Below are positions 1-8,327 of a stretch of DNA of 15,241 nucleotides, piece by piece. The DNA is from Akkermansia sp. (GTDB lineage: Bacteria; Verrucomicrobiota; Verrucomicrobiia; Verrucomicrobiales; Akkermansiaceae). The stretch spans positions 1 to 15,241 of the forward strand of contig JAGBZE010000122.1 of assembly GCA_017628435.1 (NCBI GenBank), written 5' to 3'. Position numbers and translations under genes: made by a program. The notes under the pieces were generated by a model, which saw only the letters and a program-made list of their open reading frames with translations, had not been told where the DNA came from and searched no databases. The stretch's first letter is position 1. Every line of letters begins with the position of its first letter.

Positions 1-1778
1 ACTTCGATTTCGGACGCGAGCGTGAGGATCGGATTCTGTTCGGCGCAGATGGCGGGCACATGGATTACTACTTCATTGCCGGCACAGATGCGCTGGACAC
101 CGTGGCAAGCTACACGCGGCTCACCGGCCTGCCGCCCCTGCCCCCGCTCTGGGCGCTGGGATACCACCAGAGCAAATGGAGCTACTACCCGGAATCCAAC
201 GTAATGCACCTGGCCAGCCAGATGCGCAAACGCAAGATTCCCTGCGATGCGATTCACCTGGACATCCACCACATGGAGGATTACCAGTCGCTGACCTGGA
301 GCCGGGAGCATTTTCCCGACCCCGCCGGCATGGTGAAGCGCCTGGGGGATGACGGCTTCAAGGTGGTAACGATTGCCGACCCGGGCATCAAGATTAACCC
401 GGATAATTTTGTATGGCGCAGCGGTTTTGAACGCAATGTATTCTGCCGACGTCACGATGGAGCCTTGCTTGAGGGCGATGTATGGCCGGGCTTGTGCACG
501 TTCCCGGATTTCACCTCGCCGGACACGCGCGACTGGTGGGCGGGACTACTGAGGCGCCAGGTGGCCGACATTGGCGTACGCGGCATGTGGGTGGATATGA
601 ACGAGCCCGCCATTTTCCCGGATCGCACCTTCCCGGATGACACCCGCCACGCATTCGACGGCTATTCCTGCTCCCACCTCAAGGCACACAACATCTACGG
701 CCAGTGTATGGCACGCGCCACGCGCAAGGGCATGCTGACGCACGCGCCGGGGCGCCGGCCGTTTGTGCTCTCGCGCGCCGGGTTCTCCGGGCTGCAGCGC
801 TACGCCGCCACCTGGACCGGCGATAACAATTCTGACTGGGAGAACCTGAAAATGGCCAACCTGATGGTGCAGCGACTCTCCACCAGCGGAGTATCCTTCT
901 GCGGAGCAGATACAGGCGGTTTCCTGGGCCACCCCACACCGGAGCTTTTCTGCCGCTGGATGCAGATGGCCGCATTCCATCCCTTCTTCCGCAACCATTC
1001 CAACGGGGAATACGGAGGCCAGGAGCCCTGGTGCTTCGGTCCCAGGGTGGAGCAGCATGTACGACTGGCCATCATGGAGCGCTACCGCCTGCTCCCCTAT
1101 CTGTACACCCAGTTCCACCGCTTCCACTCACAGGGGCTTCCCATCATTCGCTCACTGGCCATCATGTACCCGGAAAACCCGGACATGTACTGGCGCAGCA
1201 GTGAATTCTTCCTGGGCGATTCGCTCTACATTGTACCAGTGCATCACCCCGGCGAAGGCGGGCGATTCCTCTACATGCCCCCCGGCCACTGGTATTCCCT
1301 GTGGACAGATGCCCCCGCCCCGGCAGCGGATGAGGAGGTGTGGGTATCCACTCCTCCGAACCGCATTCCTGTCTTTGTGCGCGGCGGGCATCTCATTCCC
1401 CGCTGGCCGGTGCAGCAATATACCGGGCAGATCGCAAACCCACATGTGACATATGACCTCTGGTGGGCACCGGAATGCAGCGCCACCTCCTTCCACTACG
1501 AAGATGCCGGCGAAGGACAGGCCCACCGCATCGGCATGTACCGTCTGCACCGCTTCCACTACACCGCCACCCGCCGCAGCATCACCATTGTTCGCGAGGG
1601 CGAGGGCAATCTGGAGGCAAGCGAAGACACCGCCACCCTGGCTTTGCATGCTCTTCCCATCGGTGCGCAACCCAGAGTCACGGCAGATGGTGCCACCTGT
1701 CCAGGCAGCTTTGATGACCACCACATCTACCGCGCCGAAATTCCTACATTCTCCAACCGCGTTGAAATCACGATATGA
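1..1778 (+). CDS. GH31 family alpha-glycosidase (alpha-glucosidase-like), 5' partial
   Basis: Retaining glycoside hydrolase of family 31, expected to hydrolyse terminal alpha-linked glucose or xylose residues from oligosaccharides. The reading frame (codons from base 3) is open to the left edge, so roughly the N-terminal beta-sandwich domain lies outside the window; the ATG at 60 is internal. Seen motifs run in family order: DIHHMEDY near 265 (the DIDYMDGY-like block), ADPGIK near 380, WVDMNEP with the nucleophile Asp at codon 594-596, WTGDN with the acid/base Asp at codon 822-824, then GADTGGF near 903. A C-terminal beta-rich region with VFVRGGHLIP follows, as expected for the distal GH31 domains. 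The substrate cannot be fixed from motifs. No signal peptide can be judged because the start is missing. The stop overlaps the start of the following histidine kinase gene by 4 nt (ATGA), so the two are probably translationally coupled. Confidence 0.93.
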   Translation, partial: FDFGREREDRILFGADGGHMDYYFIAGTDALDTVASYTRLTGLPPLPPLWALGYHQSKWSYYPESNVMHLASQMRKRKIPCDAIHLDIHHMEDYQSLTWSREHFPDPAGMVKRLGDDGFKVVTIADPGIKINPDNFVWRSGFERNVFCRRHDGALLEGDVWPGLCTFPDFTSPDTRDWWAGLLRRQVADIGVRGMWVDMNEPAIFPDRTFPDDTRHAFDGYSCSHLKAHNIYGQCMARATRKGMLTHAPGRRPFVLSRAGFSGLQRYAATWTGDNNSDWENLKMANLMVQRLSTSGVSFCGADTGGFLGHPTPELFCRWMQMAAFHPFFRNHSNGEYGGQEPWCFGPRVEQHVRLAIMERYRLLPYLYTQFHRFHSQGLPIIRSLAIMYPENPDMYWRSSEFFLGDSLYIVPVHHPGEGGRFLYMPPGHWYSLWTDAPAPAADEEVWVSTPPNRIPVFVRGGHLIPRWPVQQYTGQIANPHVTYDLWWAPECSATSFHYEDAGEGQAHRIGMYRLHRFHYTATRRSITIVREGEGNLEASEDTATLALHALPIGAQPRVTADGATCPGSFDDHHIYRAEIPTFSNRVEITI

Positions 1779-2911
1779 AGCAGGACACGCTCGATAAACT
1801 CGTCACCCGACTCGACCACCTCGCCCCGGAGGAACTACGCAGCGTGTTCATGCGACTGGTTTCCCAGAAAGGTCTGCTACAAGACGTGTTCGATGCCCTA
1901 CGGGATGGAATCATCCTCTTCGATCCCACCGGCCAGGCGCGCTTTGCCAACCGCGCAGCCACGGAAATCTACGCCCGTCCGCTGAGAGACCTGCTCAAGA
2001 CCCCCTTCGAAACCCTCACCTGCGGCACCTGCCAGTGGGAAGATTTATATAACAGCGGCATTGCCATCACCCGCGACCTGCAGGTGAACTACCCTGCACC
2101 GCGCCATTACCATTTCCACATGAGCCCCATTGCCGGAGGCAGCGAATACCTGCTACTGGTGAGAGATGACACAGAGCAGCACGCCCGAGGCGAGGAAAAC
2201 GCCGAGGCAGAACAGATGAACCTGCTCTCCTTCATGGCCAGCGCAGTGGCGCATGAAATCGGCAACCCGCTCAACTCCATAGGTCTGAATCTGCAGCTTC
2301 TCCAGCGCAAAATGACAAAACTAGCTGATGCTGACCAGGCCAGACTGGCACCCCTGTTGGAAACTGCACTGGATGAAACCAAGCGGCTGGACACCCTGCT
2401 ACATCAGTTCCTGCATAGCATGCGTCCCTCCCGCCTGCAGCGGGAGCCACTCAATATAAACACTCTCATCGAGCAGGTTATCGAGACCCTTGACCCGGAA
2501 ATCGCACCGCGTGGCATCAGCGTGCACTTGGAGCTCAGCGATGGTCTGCCCGAGCTCTCAGCCGACAGCACACAGCTCTTCCAGGCGCTCTACAATCTCA
2601 TCCGCAACGCCTACCAATCCATTCCAGGCGATGCCGGCGGCATCTACATACAGACAGCCTACAATGATAACGACGTGCGTGTGGTCATTTCCGACACCGG
2701 CACCGGCATCTCCCACGAAGTGATGGGTAGCATGTACGAACCCTTCCGCACCACCAAGCGCAAGGGTAACGGACTTGGGCTTCTTATCGTACGCCGCATC
2801 ATCAAGGATCACGGCGGCACCTTGGGCTTTGCATCCAAAGAAGGCACCGGCACCACCGTTACCATCACCCTCCCCCGTGCAGACCGCGTTGTACGCCTTC
2901 TCCCCTCATAA
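1775..2911 (+). CDS. Soluble PAS-domain sensor histidine kinase
   Basis: Cytoplasmic sensor kinase of 378 residues that should autophosphorylate on His and pass the phosphate to a response regulator not present here. A helical N-terminus (1-40) leads into a PAS-like domain (about 36-135) with an unusual CGTC pair (C83, C86). The HisKA dimerisation helix contains AHEIGNPLNSI, with phospho-acceptor H160. The HATPase domain has the N box (LIRNAYQS, N278), the G1 box DTGTGI (D307) and the G2 box GNGLGL (331-336). No transmembrane segment or signal peptide is visible, so it senses a cytoplasmic cue. The layout resembles NtrB/AtoS-type kinases. The start overlaps the GH31 stop by 4 nt and has no SD sequence. 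After it there is a 77-nt gap to the convergent rarA gene; the only inverted repeat there (6 bp, 13-nt loop) is too weak to call a terminator. The signal and partner are unknown. Confidence 0.92.
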   Translation: MKQDTLDKLVTRLDHLAPEELRSVFMRLVSQKGLLQDVFDALRDGIILFDPTGQARFANRAATEIYARPLRDLLKTPFETLTCGTCQWEDLYNSGIAITRDLQVNYPAPRHYHFHMSPIAGGSEYLLLVRDDTEQHARGEENAEAEQMNLLSFMASAVAHEIGNPLNSIGLNLQLLQRKMTKLADADQARLAPLLETALDETKRLDTLLHQFLHSMRPSRLQREPLNINTLIEQVIETLDPEIAPRGISVHLELSDGLPELSADSTQLFQALYNLIRNAYQSIPGDAGGIYIQTAYNDNDVRVVISDTGTGISHEVMGSMYEPFRTTKRKGNGLGLLIVRRIIKDHGGTLGFASKEGTGTTVTITLPRADRVVRLLPS

Positions 2912-2988
2912 CACATGAAAGCTCAGTCTGTGTTCCTTTCGTAGACCACACTTTTGAGGTATGAGCGATTGCAGAGAATTTGAAAAGC

Positions 2989-4347
2989 TCAATGTCCTTG
3001 CTCGCGGCGCTGGCGGAGATACTCCATACGTTCGGAGATACGGAGTTCCATGCCGTTGGTTGAGGGATGGTAATAGACTCGGCCCTCGGGCAGATATGCC
3101 TGGGGCACGAAATGATCGTCAAAGTCATGAGCATATTTGTACTGGGTGTCCTCCTCAGCCACGCCGCGAAGCTTTGCCAGTTTCTTGCGGGTAGGGGTAG
3201 CCAGGTGATCGGGAACGGCCAGAGTTCGGCCTTCCTTGATATCCTGCATAGCAGCATTCACACCGGCATACGCAGAATTACTCTTGGGAGCTGTGGCTAT
3301 ATACACAGTGGCATGCGCCAGGGGAATACGAGCCTCCGGCATACCCAACATTTCCGCAGCGCGGGCAGCATCCAGCGCTACGCGCAGCGCATTGGAATCC
3401 GCCAGCCCCACATCCTCACTGGCACAGATGACTAAGCGGCGGGCAATGAAGCGGATATCCTCGCCTGCGTTCAACATGAACGCCAGCCAGTACAACGCGG
3501 CATCCGGGTCGCTGCCGCGCATAGATTTGATGAAAGCAGAGATAGTGTCGTAATGTGCATCCCCCATGCGGTCATATTTCACCGCTTTCTTCTGGATGGA
3601 TTCCTCTGCCACTGCCAAGGTAACATGAACCAGCCCATCTTCACCAGGGGCTGTAGATAAGGCTGCCACTTCCAGCGCGGTGAGCGCCTTACGAGCATCG
3701 CCATCGGCTTTAACGGCAATATGTTCCAACGCGTCATCGTCCAGCCGCAGGGGCAGTCTGCCCAGACCTCGAGCTTCATCCGCAGACGCCCGGCGCAGCA
3801 GCGCCACAATTTCGGAATCCGGCACGGGCTCCAGCGGGAAAATCTGCGAGCGGCTGAGCATGGCCGAATTGATAGCAAAATAGGGAGTCTCCGTGGTGGC
3901 ACCGATGAAACGCACTGGTCCCTTCTCCAGATGCGGCAGCAGCACATCCTGCTGAGCTTTGTTGAAGCGGTGCAGCTCGTCCACAAAGAGAATAGTCTTC
4001 TGCCCATGGATTGCCATGCGGGTGCGAGCCTCCTCAATCTTGGCTCGGATTTCACTCACATTGGATTCCACGCCGTTAAGCATCACAAAGAAGGCACTGG
4101 TGCTGCGGGCAATGACATAAGCCAGTGTGGTCTTGCCCACTCCAGGGGGGCCGTAGAAAATAAGCGAAGAAAACCGATCTGTCTCAATAGCGCGACGCAG
4201 TAATTTGCTCTCTGACAGCAGGTGTTTCTGACCAGCGACCTCTGCCAGAGACTCCGGACGCATGCGCGCAGCCAGGGGCATAAGCACCTGCTCCTCAGCC
4301 GGGGGCTGGGGAGTTTCTCCATGCGGGGTAAACAGGTCGTACTGCAT
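2989..4347 (-). CDS. rarA: Replication-associated recombination protein A (AAA+ ATPase, MgsA/RarA)
   Basis: Homologue of E. coli RarA/MgsA, yeast Mgs1 and human WRNIP1, an AAA+ ATPase related to clamp loaders that acts at stalled replication forks. The 452 residues match the usual family length of about 450. Seen: the N-terminal block MPLAARMRPESLAEVAGQ (23-40), typical of the family; Walker A GPPGVGKTT (66-74); Walker B FVDELHRF (121-128); the GATTETPYFAINSAMLSR region (149-166) carrying sensor 1 and the arginine finger; and a C-terminal MgsA-type tetramerisation region with RYMGDAHYD-like spacing (YDRMGDAHYD) and the end block YKYAHDFDDHFVPQ. The ATG lies 6 nt after the stop of the upstream GTPase gene, so both are probably one transcript. 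No SD sequence precedes the start. Confidence 0.96.
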   Translation of the reverse strand: MQYDLFTPHGETPQPPAEEQVLMPLAARMRPESLAEVAGQKHLLSESKLLRRAIETDRFSSLIFYGPPGVGKTTLAYVIARSTSAFFVMLNGVESNVSEIRAKIEEARTRMAIHGQKTILFVDELHRFNKAQQDVLLPHLEKGPVRFIGATTETPYFAINSAMLSRSQIFPLEPVPDSEIVALLRRASADEARGLGRLPLRLDDDALEHIAVKADGDARKALTALEVAALSTAPGEDGLVHVTLAVAEESIQKKAVKYDRMGDAHYDTISAFIKSMRGSDPDAALYWLAFMLNAGEDIRFIARRLVICASEDVGLADSNALRVALDAARAAEMLGMPEARIPLAHATVYIATAPKSNSAYAGVNAAMQDIKEGRTLAVPDHLATPTRKKLAKLRGVAEEDTQYKYAHDFDDHFVPQAYLPEGRVYYHPSTNGMELRISERMEYLRQRREQGH

Positions 4348-4353
4348 GGCGGA

Positions 4354-6000
4354 TTATACATGAGGAGCAGCGGAACGTAACTGGCGGAAGATCTCGCTCT
4401 GGCGTTGCTGCAACGGCGCAAGGGAGGTTTCATAATCGGCCACGCGCTGGCGGGGCCCGGTGTAGAGACGACGATAGGCCGCCACGCGGGAAACAATCAT
4501 GTCCTGCACAAGCTTGGCCATGTGAGTGGAAAGCACCTCATGCAGGGGCTCGGCATCCCTTCTGACCAGCTGGCAAATACGGCGAACCACCAGCAGATGA
4601 ATCAGTGAACCAAACATCCAGAAAGCAACAGCAATGGCCAAAAAGATGAAGGCTAGAGAGTTCAATGCGCAGAAGCCCAGCAGGCCGGCTACCATCAGAC
4701 TCAGGCACACGCAGGAGGTAAAGAAGCGCATCCACTCCACCTGGCACTTGAACAGGGAGGCAAAATGGCTACGAATTTTCAGATTAAGGAAAGGCTCATA
4801 AAGAGAGCTCTGCAGGCGCTGACGCAGCTGCGACAGCTCCGTCTCCAGATCTGCAGCCGGGAAATCACCAATTTCACACTGAAGAGTCTGCTTCATGCGG
4901 GGACGCACACTGCGCCAGTGACCATTGCAGGAATGCACAAACTGCTTGTCCAGCTCCTCCTGCTGCAGGGTCACATCATCCAACACCAGACAATAATACA
5001 GGTTTTCGGCAGCAGTGGCATAGCTCTCCAGGCGGATAAGTACTACGGGGGAAAGAAACCAGCCCAGGCTGCGGCGAAGGTGCTGTACCAGGCGGGGCAT
5101 ACAACGCTGGGCAGAAGCCGCATAGTTAAGCACGCAATTACGTACCCCTTGCATCTGGCGCGTGAGGAAGTTATCAATTTCCTGCTCTACACCCTGCAGG
5201 AAACCGCTATCAGTACGAGCCACAGCATCTCGAGCCTTCAAAATACTGCCCTGCTTGTAGAGCAGATCTGACCCGCATTTCATCACCTTGCGAATAGCTG
5301 CACGCAGGCCACCGGAAGAACTTTCCATGGCGCCTGCAACCTTGTCCCCGAACTCATCTGCCAGCGCGGCATTGGTGGGAGTAACCTGGTATACGGGAAG
5401 CACGCGCCCCAGACGCTCTCGACAAAGCTGGCGAACAGTTTCACTCAGAGTGACGATGTGTGCGGCATCCAGCGCATCTGTATGGGTCAGAGCCACCATG
5501 CAGGCTGGGCCGCCCTCCTCGGGCAACGGAACCAGCATATCCCACACGGGAGCAGCATTGAGCTCACGAGCATCAACAACAGCCACCACCACATCTGCAT
5601 CGGGAAGCAGAGGAGCCACGGCTTCAGCCACGGTGGGATCCTCGCAACCGCGAGTGTTGACAAGCTCCATACCAAAGAGGTTAGGCTCAGGAATAAAGCG
5701 GCAATAATCGGCAGTATCAGCCGAATCGCTCATGTAACGCCAGCGCACATAGTGCTGCTGCGGAGCCACCCTGGCAAGCACCGGGCACCCCACCATGCCT
5801 CCCAACAGTGCGGATTTACCACTTCCTGTGGCTCCAATCACCACTACTCGGCGGTCTTTTCCCATGAGCTCAACGGCGGCAACCAAGGCCTCTTTCGGCT
5901 CCTCAAGAGATTCATCATCAATGCCTGCACACAGCTCAACAGCCTGCTGCGCCCAATAGCGCACCTGGCTCTCCTGCACTCTGTAACAGCGTTTCAACAT
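4354..6000 (-). CDS. Dynamin-like membrane GTPase, function unknown
   Basis: A 548-residue protein of unknown role with a P-loop NTPase domain and a C-terminal membrane hairpin. Seen: Walker A/G1 GATGSGKS (56-63); a position equivalent to the GTPase G3 motif reading NTRG (115-118) instead of DTPG; and THTD (172-175) as a possible G4 in place of N/TKxD. A long helical middle part (about 230-415) follows. Two closely spaced hydrophobic segments lie at about 424-470, followed by a basic helical tail. This order (GTPase, helical stalk, membrane hairpin, helices) recalls bacterial dynamin-like proteins, but the family assignment is inference. I chose the ATG at 6000. An in-frame TTG at 6012 falls inside the predicted -10 box and would precede the expected transcript start. 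The gene is the first of a two-gene unit with rarA (6-nt gap). A link to membrane remodelling or to replication is not shown. Confidence 0.8.
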   Translation of the reverse strand: MLKRCYRVQESQVRYWAQQAVELCAGIDDESLEEPKEALVAAVELMGKDRRVVVIGATGSGKSALLGGMVGCPVLARVAPQQHYVRWRYMSDSADTADYCRFIPEPNLFGMELVNTRGCEDPTVAEAVAPLLPDADVVVAVVDARELNAAPVWDMLVPLPEEGGPACMVALTHTDALDAAHIVTLSETVRQLCRERLGRVLPVYQVTPTNAALADEFGDKVAGAMESSSGGLRAAIRKVMKCGSDLLYKQGSILKARDAVARTDSGFLQGVEQEIDNFLTRQMQGVRNCVLNYAASAQRCMPRLVQHLRRSLGWFLSPVVLIRLESYATAAENLYYCLVLDDVTLQQEELDKQFVHSCNGHWRSVRPRMKQTLQCEIGDFPAADLETELSQLRQRLQSSLYEPFLNLKIRSHFASLFKCQVEWMRFFTSCVCLSLMVAGLLGFCALNSLAFIFLAIAVAFWMFGSLIHLLVVRRICQLVRRDAEPLHEVLSTHMAKLVQDMIVSRVAAYRRLYTGPRQRVADYETSLAPLQQRQSEIFRQLRSAAPHV

Positions 6001-6011
6001 GAAGACAGCCA

Positions 6012-6040
6012 ATTATAACCACCACGACACCGATTGTCCA
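6012..6040 (-). promoter_or_regulatory. Promoter of the GTPase-rarA unit
   Basis: On the minus strand, TGGACA (6035-6040) is followed by a 17-nt spacer and a perfect TATAAT (6012-6017). Standard spacing puts the transcript start near 6005, only about 5 nt before the ATG at 6000. This excludes the upstream TTG as start codon and predicts a nearly leaderless mRNA. Confidence 0.72.
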
Positions 6041-6078
6041 CTCAAAAACATGTCTGACACAAACCGGAAGCAAATAAT

Positions 6079-8169
6079 TCAGACAGCAGGAGTTGAATAA
6101 ATCGGTGCAGGTATGGCTTCGAGCTCAGCCTTGGGGACAGGAATCTCTGCAGGTGCCGGTATAGTCCCCGGGGAGGGAGACTCCTCCTGAGCGGGCTGCG
6201 CAGGGGGCAATTTATCCTCAAACGCGGAAGGGAAGAAAGCTCGGGCTCGTTCACGAGCCTCGGTAATCCCCTGCGCAGTAGGCTTGATGCCAGGAACATC
6301 ATCGAAATTAACCGCCCGGCGGAAAATACGAGGATCTGTACCAAACACCATGTAGCGATGCACCAGCAGCGGGTCTTCAAGAGTAGTCACCTTCTTCTCC
6401 AGCACAGTAAAGGCCACCTGTATTCCGCAAGCACGCAGAGCCTCCAGCATTGGCGGCGTATGATAGCCTCCGGGATAACAATAGGTACTGCAATTTCCGA
6501 ACATCTGCCTGATGGATTCCACAGAATCCGGCAGTTCCTGCTGCAACTGCGCAATATACTCTGGTGAATCCTCAGCATACCGTTTCCACTGGCTGGGGTA
6601 GAGATGCGTGGTGGAATGGCTGCCGATAGTGGCACCATTTGCCATCATCTCCCGCACCATATCCGGAGTCATCGATTGTCCCCTGCCGCTCAGGTAAGTG
6701 GTATACAGGAAAAGAGTAAACGGATAGCCATACGCCTTGAGAACAGGATAAGCATCTGTGTAGACGCTGCGCCAGCCGTCATCAATGGTAATGAGAACGC
6801 AGCGCTCCGGAAGGCAGCGATCACCTTGCAACCAGTCCAGGAAATCCTGCATGGTGATGACGGTGAGCCCGGCATCGCGTATATACTGCATCTGCTGGCA
6901 GAACTCCGAGGTGCGCATGAGCATATCGCTCACGGTCCTGGTATTACTGAAATTGTGGTATCCCAGCACCGCAACCCGGGTGTGTTCCCGCGGCACAACT
7001 GGCTGAGGAAATTCCTGTGTAATCCAGTCAGCGTCAGACGAGCGACGAGTCAGCACCCCGGCTGCCGGCTTGGTGCTGAACGGACGCGGAGAGAAAGAAG
7101 CATTCGTCAATGATTCAATAGGGATATCCTCCACTTCCGGGGTTGGTATGGGGCCTTGCCCGTCCGTAGCTTCTTCGCCAGGCTGACCGGTAAGCGGGTC
7201 TACTACCGGGGGAAGCGGAGCCTGCGGCAGCACCTCCTCGCCCCGGGATTCCATGTGAACCGGATATGCCGTTGCATCAACGGAAGTCACCTCCGAGGGC
7301 TGAGAAACAGGCAGGTGCTTGGAGGCCTCAGCATGCACCTGCTGCAGGATTTTCTCCACATCAGCACCTGCATCAAAATTGACAGCCCGGGCAAACGAAG
7401 GCATATCCCGAACCATATATCGGTTCAACATATAAGCCGGGGTCTGGCGGTCAACCTTGCCCTCCTGCAGCCCGAAAGCCACCTTGTAGCCGTACACCGG
7501 CAGATTCTCCACCATGTTGGTACAGGCATATCCGCGTGGATAGGCAAATGCCTCACAGGAACCAAAAGCGCTGGTAATTCGTTGAGCAGAAAGCCCCAGT
7601 TCTCTCTCTGCCATTTTCAGAGCAGCATCTGGCCCGGCAAGTCCGGCATGTTGCCAATCGTAGGCCAGAGGGCGCGTCATGCTGCGACTACCGATAGTAG
7701 CACCGCTCTGCTGCATTTCCCGGAGTTTATCCTGATTCAGAGCCACCGAGCTTTCCTGAAAACTACAGCCATCCGCAAAAACAACATAAGGAAAACCAAA
7801 TTCGCGAAGCAACGGAAAAGCCACAGCATAGGCTGCCGCATCAGCCTCGTCCAGCGTAATCAACACAGCAGGGCCGGATATAGCAAACTTTCCCTGGTGC
7901 CAGTCAATGAACTGTTGCAGAGACAGCGTGGTAATCCCCTGCTCACGCAAATACGTCATCTGGGTTCTGAAAGCTGCAGCCGATAAACCCCGAGCCCCCT
8001 CCGTGGCGGCAAAAGCCCCATAACAAAGCACGGCAACCTGGGGAGACGCATCAACCGGCTGCAGTGATTCAGACTGCACCTGCTCAGTAGGTGCAGTCTG
8101 CTGGGCCGCGAGCGGGCCACAGACAGCCACAAGGAAGGAAAAAATCAGCCAGGAAAATCTCCGTATCAT
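6079..8169 (-). CDS. Secreted tandem NodB/polysaccharide deacetylase protein with one inactive domain
   Basis: A 696-residue exported protein with two carbohydrate esterase 4 (NodB-like) domains. A signal peptide (1-22, ending PLAAQQ) is clear. Domain 1 (about 45-270) starts VAVLCYGAF and keeps the fold, but its metal motif reads TLDEAD (105-110) where active enzymes have TxDDG, and its His motif reads GSRSMTR (160-166) where HSxxH is needed, so it should not bind the metal. A Pro/Glu-rich linker (about 285-385) separates it from domain 2. Domain 2 starts VAVLGYHNF and has intact TIDDGW (D463, D464) and HSTTH (H518, H522). A Pro-rich tail of about 45 residues follows. It probably de-N-acetylates a cell-wall or extracellular glycan in the periplasm or at the surface. 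The two domains share FxxQMxYxRxxGxTxxxxQxFxDWxQG blocks, which points to internal duplication. The gene is alone, separated from the upstream lyase gene by a terminator. Confidence 0.9.
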   Translation of the reverse strand: MIRRFSWLIFSFLVAVCGPLAAQQTAPTEQVQSESLQPVDASPQVAVLCYGAFAATEGARGLSAAAFRTQMTYLREQGITTLSLQQFIDWHQGKFAISGPAVLITLDEADAAAYAVAFPLLREFGFPYVVFADGCSFQESSVALNQDKLREMQQSGATIGSRSMTRPLAYDWQHAGLAGPDAALKMAERELGLSAQRITSAFGSCEAFAYPRGYACTNMVENLPVYGYKVAFGLQEGKVDRQTPAYMLNRYMVRDMPSFARAVNFDAGADVEKILQQVHAEASKHLPVSQPSEVTSVDATAYPVHMESRGEEVLPQAPLPPVVDPLTGQPGEEATDGQGPIPTPEVEDIPIESLTNASFSPRPFSTKPAAGVLTRRSSDADWITQEFPQPVVPREHTRVAVLGYHNFSNTRTVSDMLMRTSEFCQQMQYIRDAGLTVITMQDFLDWLQGDRCLPERCVLITIDDGWRSVYTDAYPVLKAYGYPFTLFLYTTYLSGRGQSMTPDMVREMMANGATIGSHSTTHLYPSQWKRYAEDSPEYIAQLQQELPDSVESIRQMFGNCSTYCYPGGYHTPPMLEALRACGIQVAFTVLEKKVTTLEDPLLVHRYMVFGTDPRIFRRAVNFDDVPGIKPTAQGITEARERARAFFPSAFEDKLPPAQPAQEESPSPGTIPAPAEIPVPKAELEAIPAPIYSTPAV

Positions 8170-8178
8170 GTGGAGTCT

Positions 8179-8206
8179 AGGGTATCACACCCTGCAAATT
8201 TTGCAA
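8179..8206 (-). promoter_or_regulatory. Possible promoter of the tandem deacetylase gene
   Basis: Minus strand: TTGCAA (8201-8206), 16-nt spacer, TACCCT (8179-8184), 9 nt before the ATG at 8169. The -10 box is weak (3 of 6), but the position matches the other promoters here and would give a leader of about 3 nt. It overlaps TGCAA-type inverted repeats. Confidence 0.4.
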
Positions 8207-8219
8207 GTTTTTCCTTGCA
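8193..8219. repeat. TGCAA inverted-repeat cluster, possible operator
   Basis: TGCAAATTTTGCA (8193-8205) is a perfect inverted repeat around one central base. The TGCAAG at 8202-8207 also pairs with CTTGCA at 8214-8219 across a 6-nt loop. The half-sites recur about every 10-12 bases and cover the proposed -35 box of the deacetylase gene, as expected for a repressor or activator site. No regulator is identified. Confidence 0.4.
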
Positions 8220-8238
8220 GCAGACGGCAGTTCTCGCC

Positions 8239-8273
8239 AAGAAAGGGCCGGCGGAATTGATTCCGGCGGCCCC
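8239..8273 (-). terminator. Intrinsic terminator downstream of the beta-eliminating lyase gene
   Basis: Arms 8245-8256 (GGGCCGGCGGAA) and 8261-8272 (TTCCGGCGGCCC) pair with a single G-G mismatch around a TTGA loop. In the minus-strand direction the stem is followed by TTTCTT, giving a Rho-independent terminator about 55 nt after the lyase stop. It separates the lyase from the deacetylase transcript. Confidence 0.75.
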
Positions 8274-8327
8274 TTCTGCGGAGAAAATCCGTTCAAGTAA
8301 TTATATCTATTCAGCAGCTAGACCGCT

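Noticed and set aside
2910..2934. Inverted repeat AACACA/TGTGTT after the histidine kinase gene as a terminator
   Set aside because: Only 6 bp with a 13-nt loop, AT-rich and without a T-tract; too weak to call.
4348..4363. TATAAT-like sequence just before rarA as a separate promoter
   Set aside because: It contains the stop codon of the GTPase gene, lies 5 nt from the ATG and has no -35 partner; co-transcription explains the layout better.
6001..6012. TTG start four codons upstream of the GTPase ATG
   Set aside because: It overlaps the -10 box and precedes the predicted transcript start.
7156..7986. 276-codon plus-strand frame opposite the tandem deacetylase
   Set aside because: Antisense shadow of a gene with conserved catalytic motifs; no start context or recognisable protein features.
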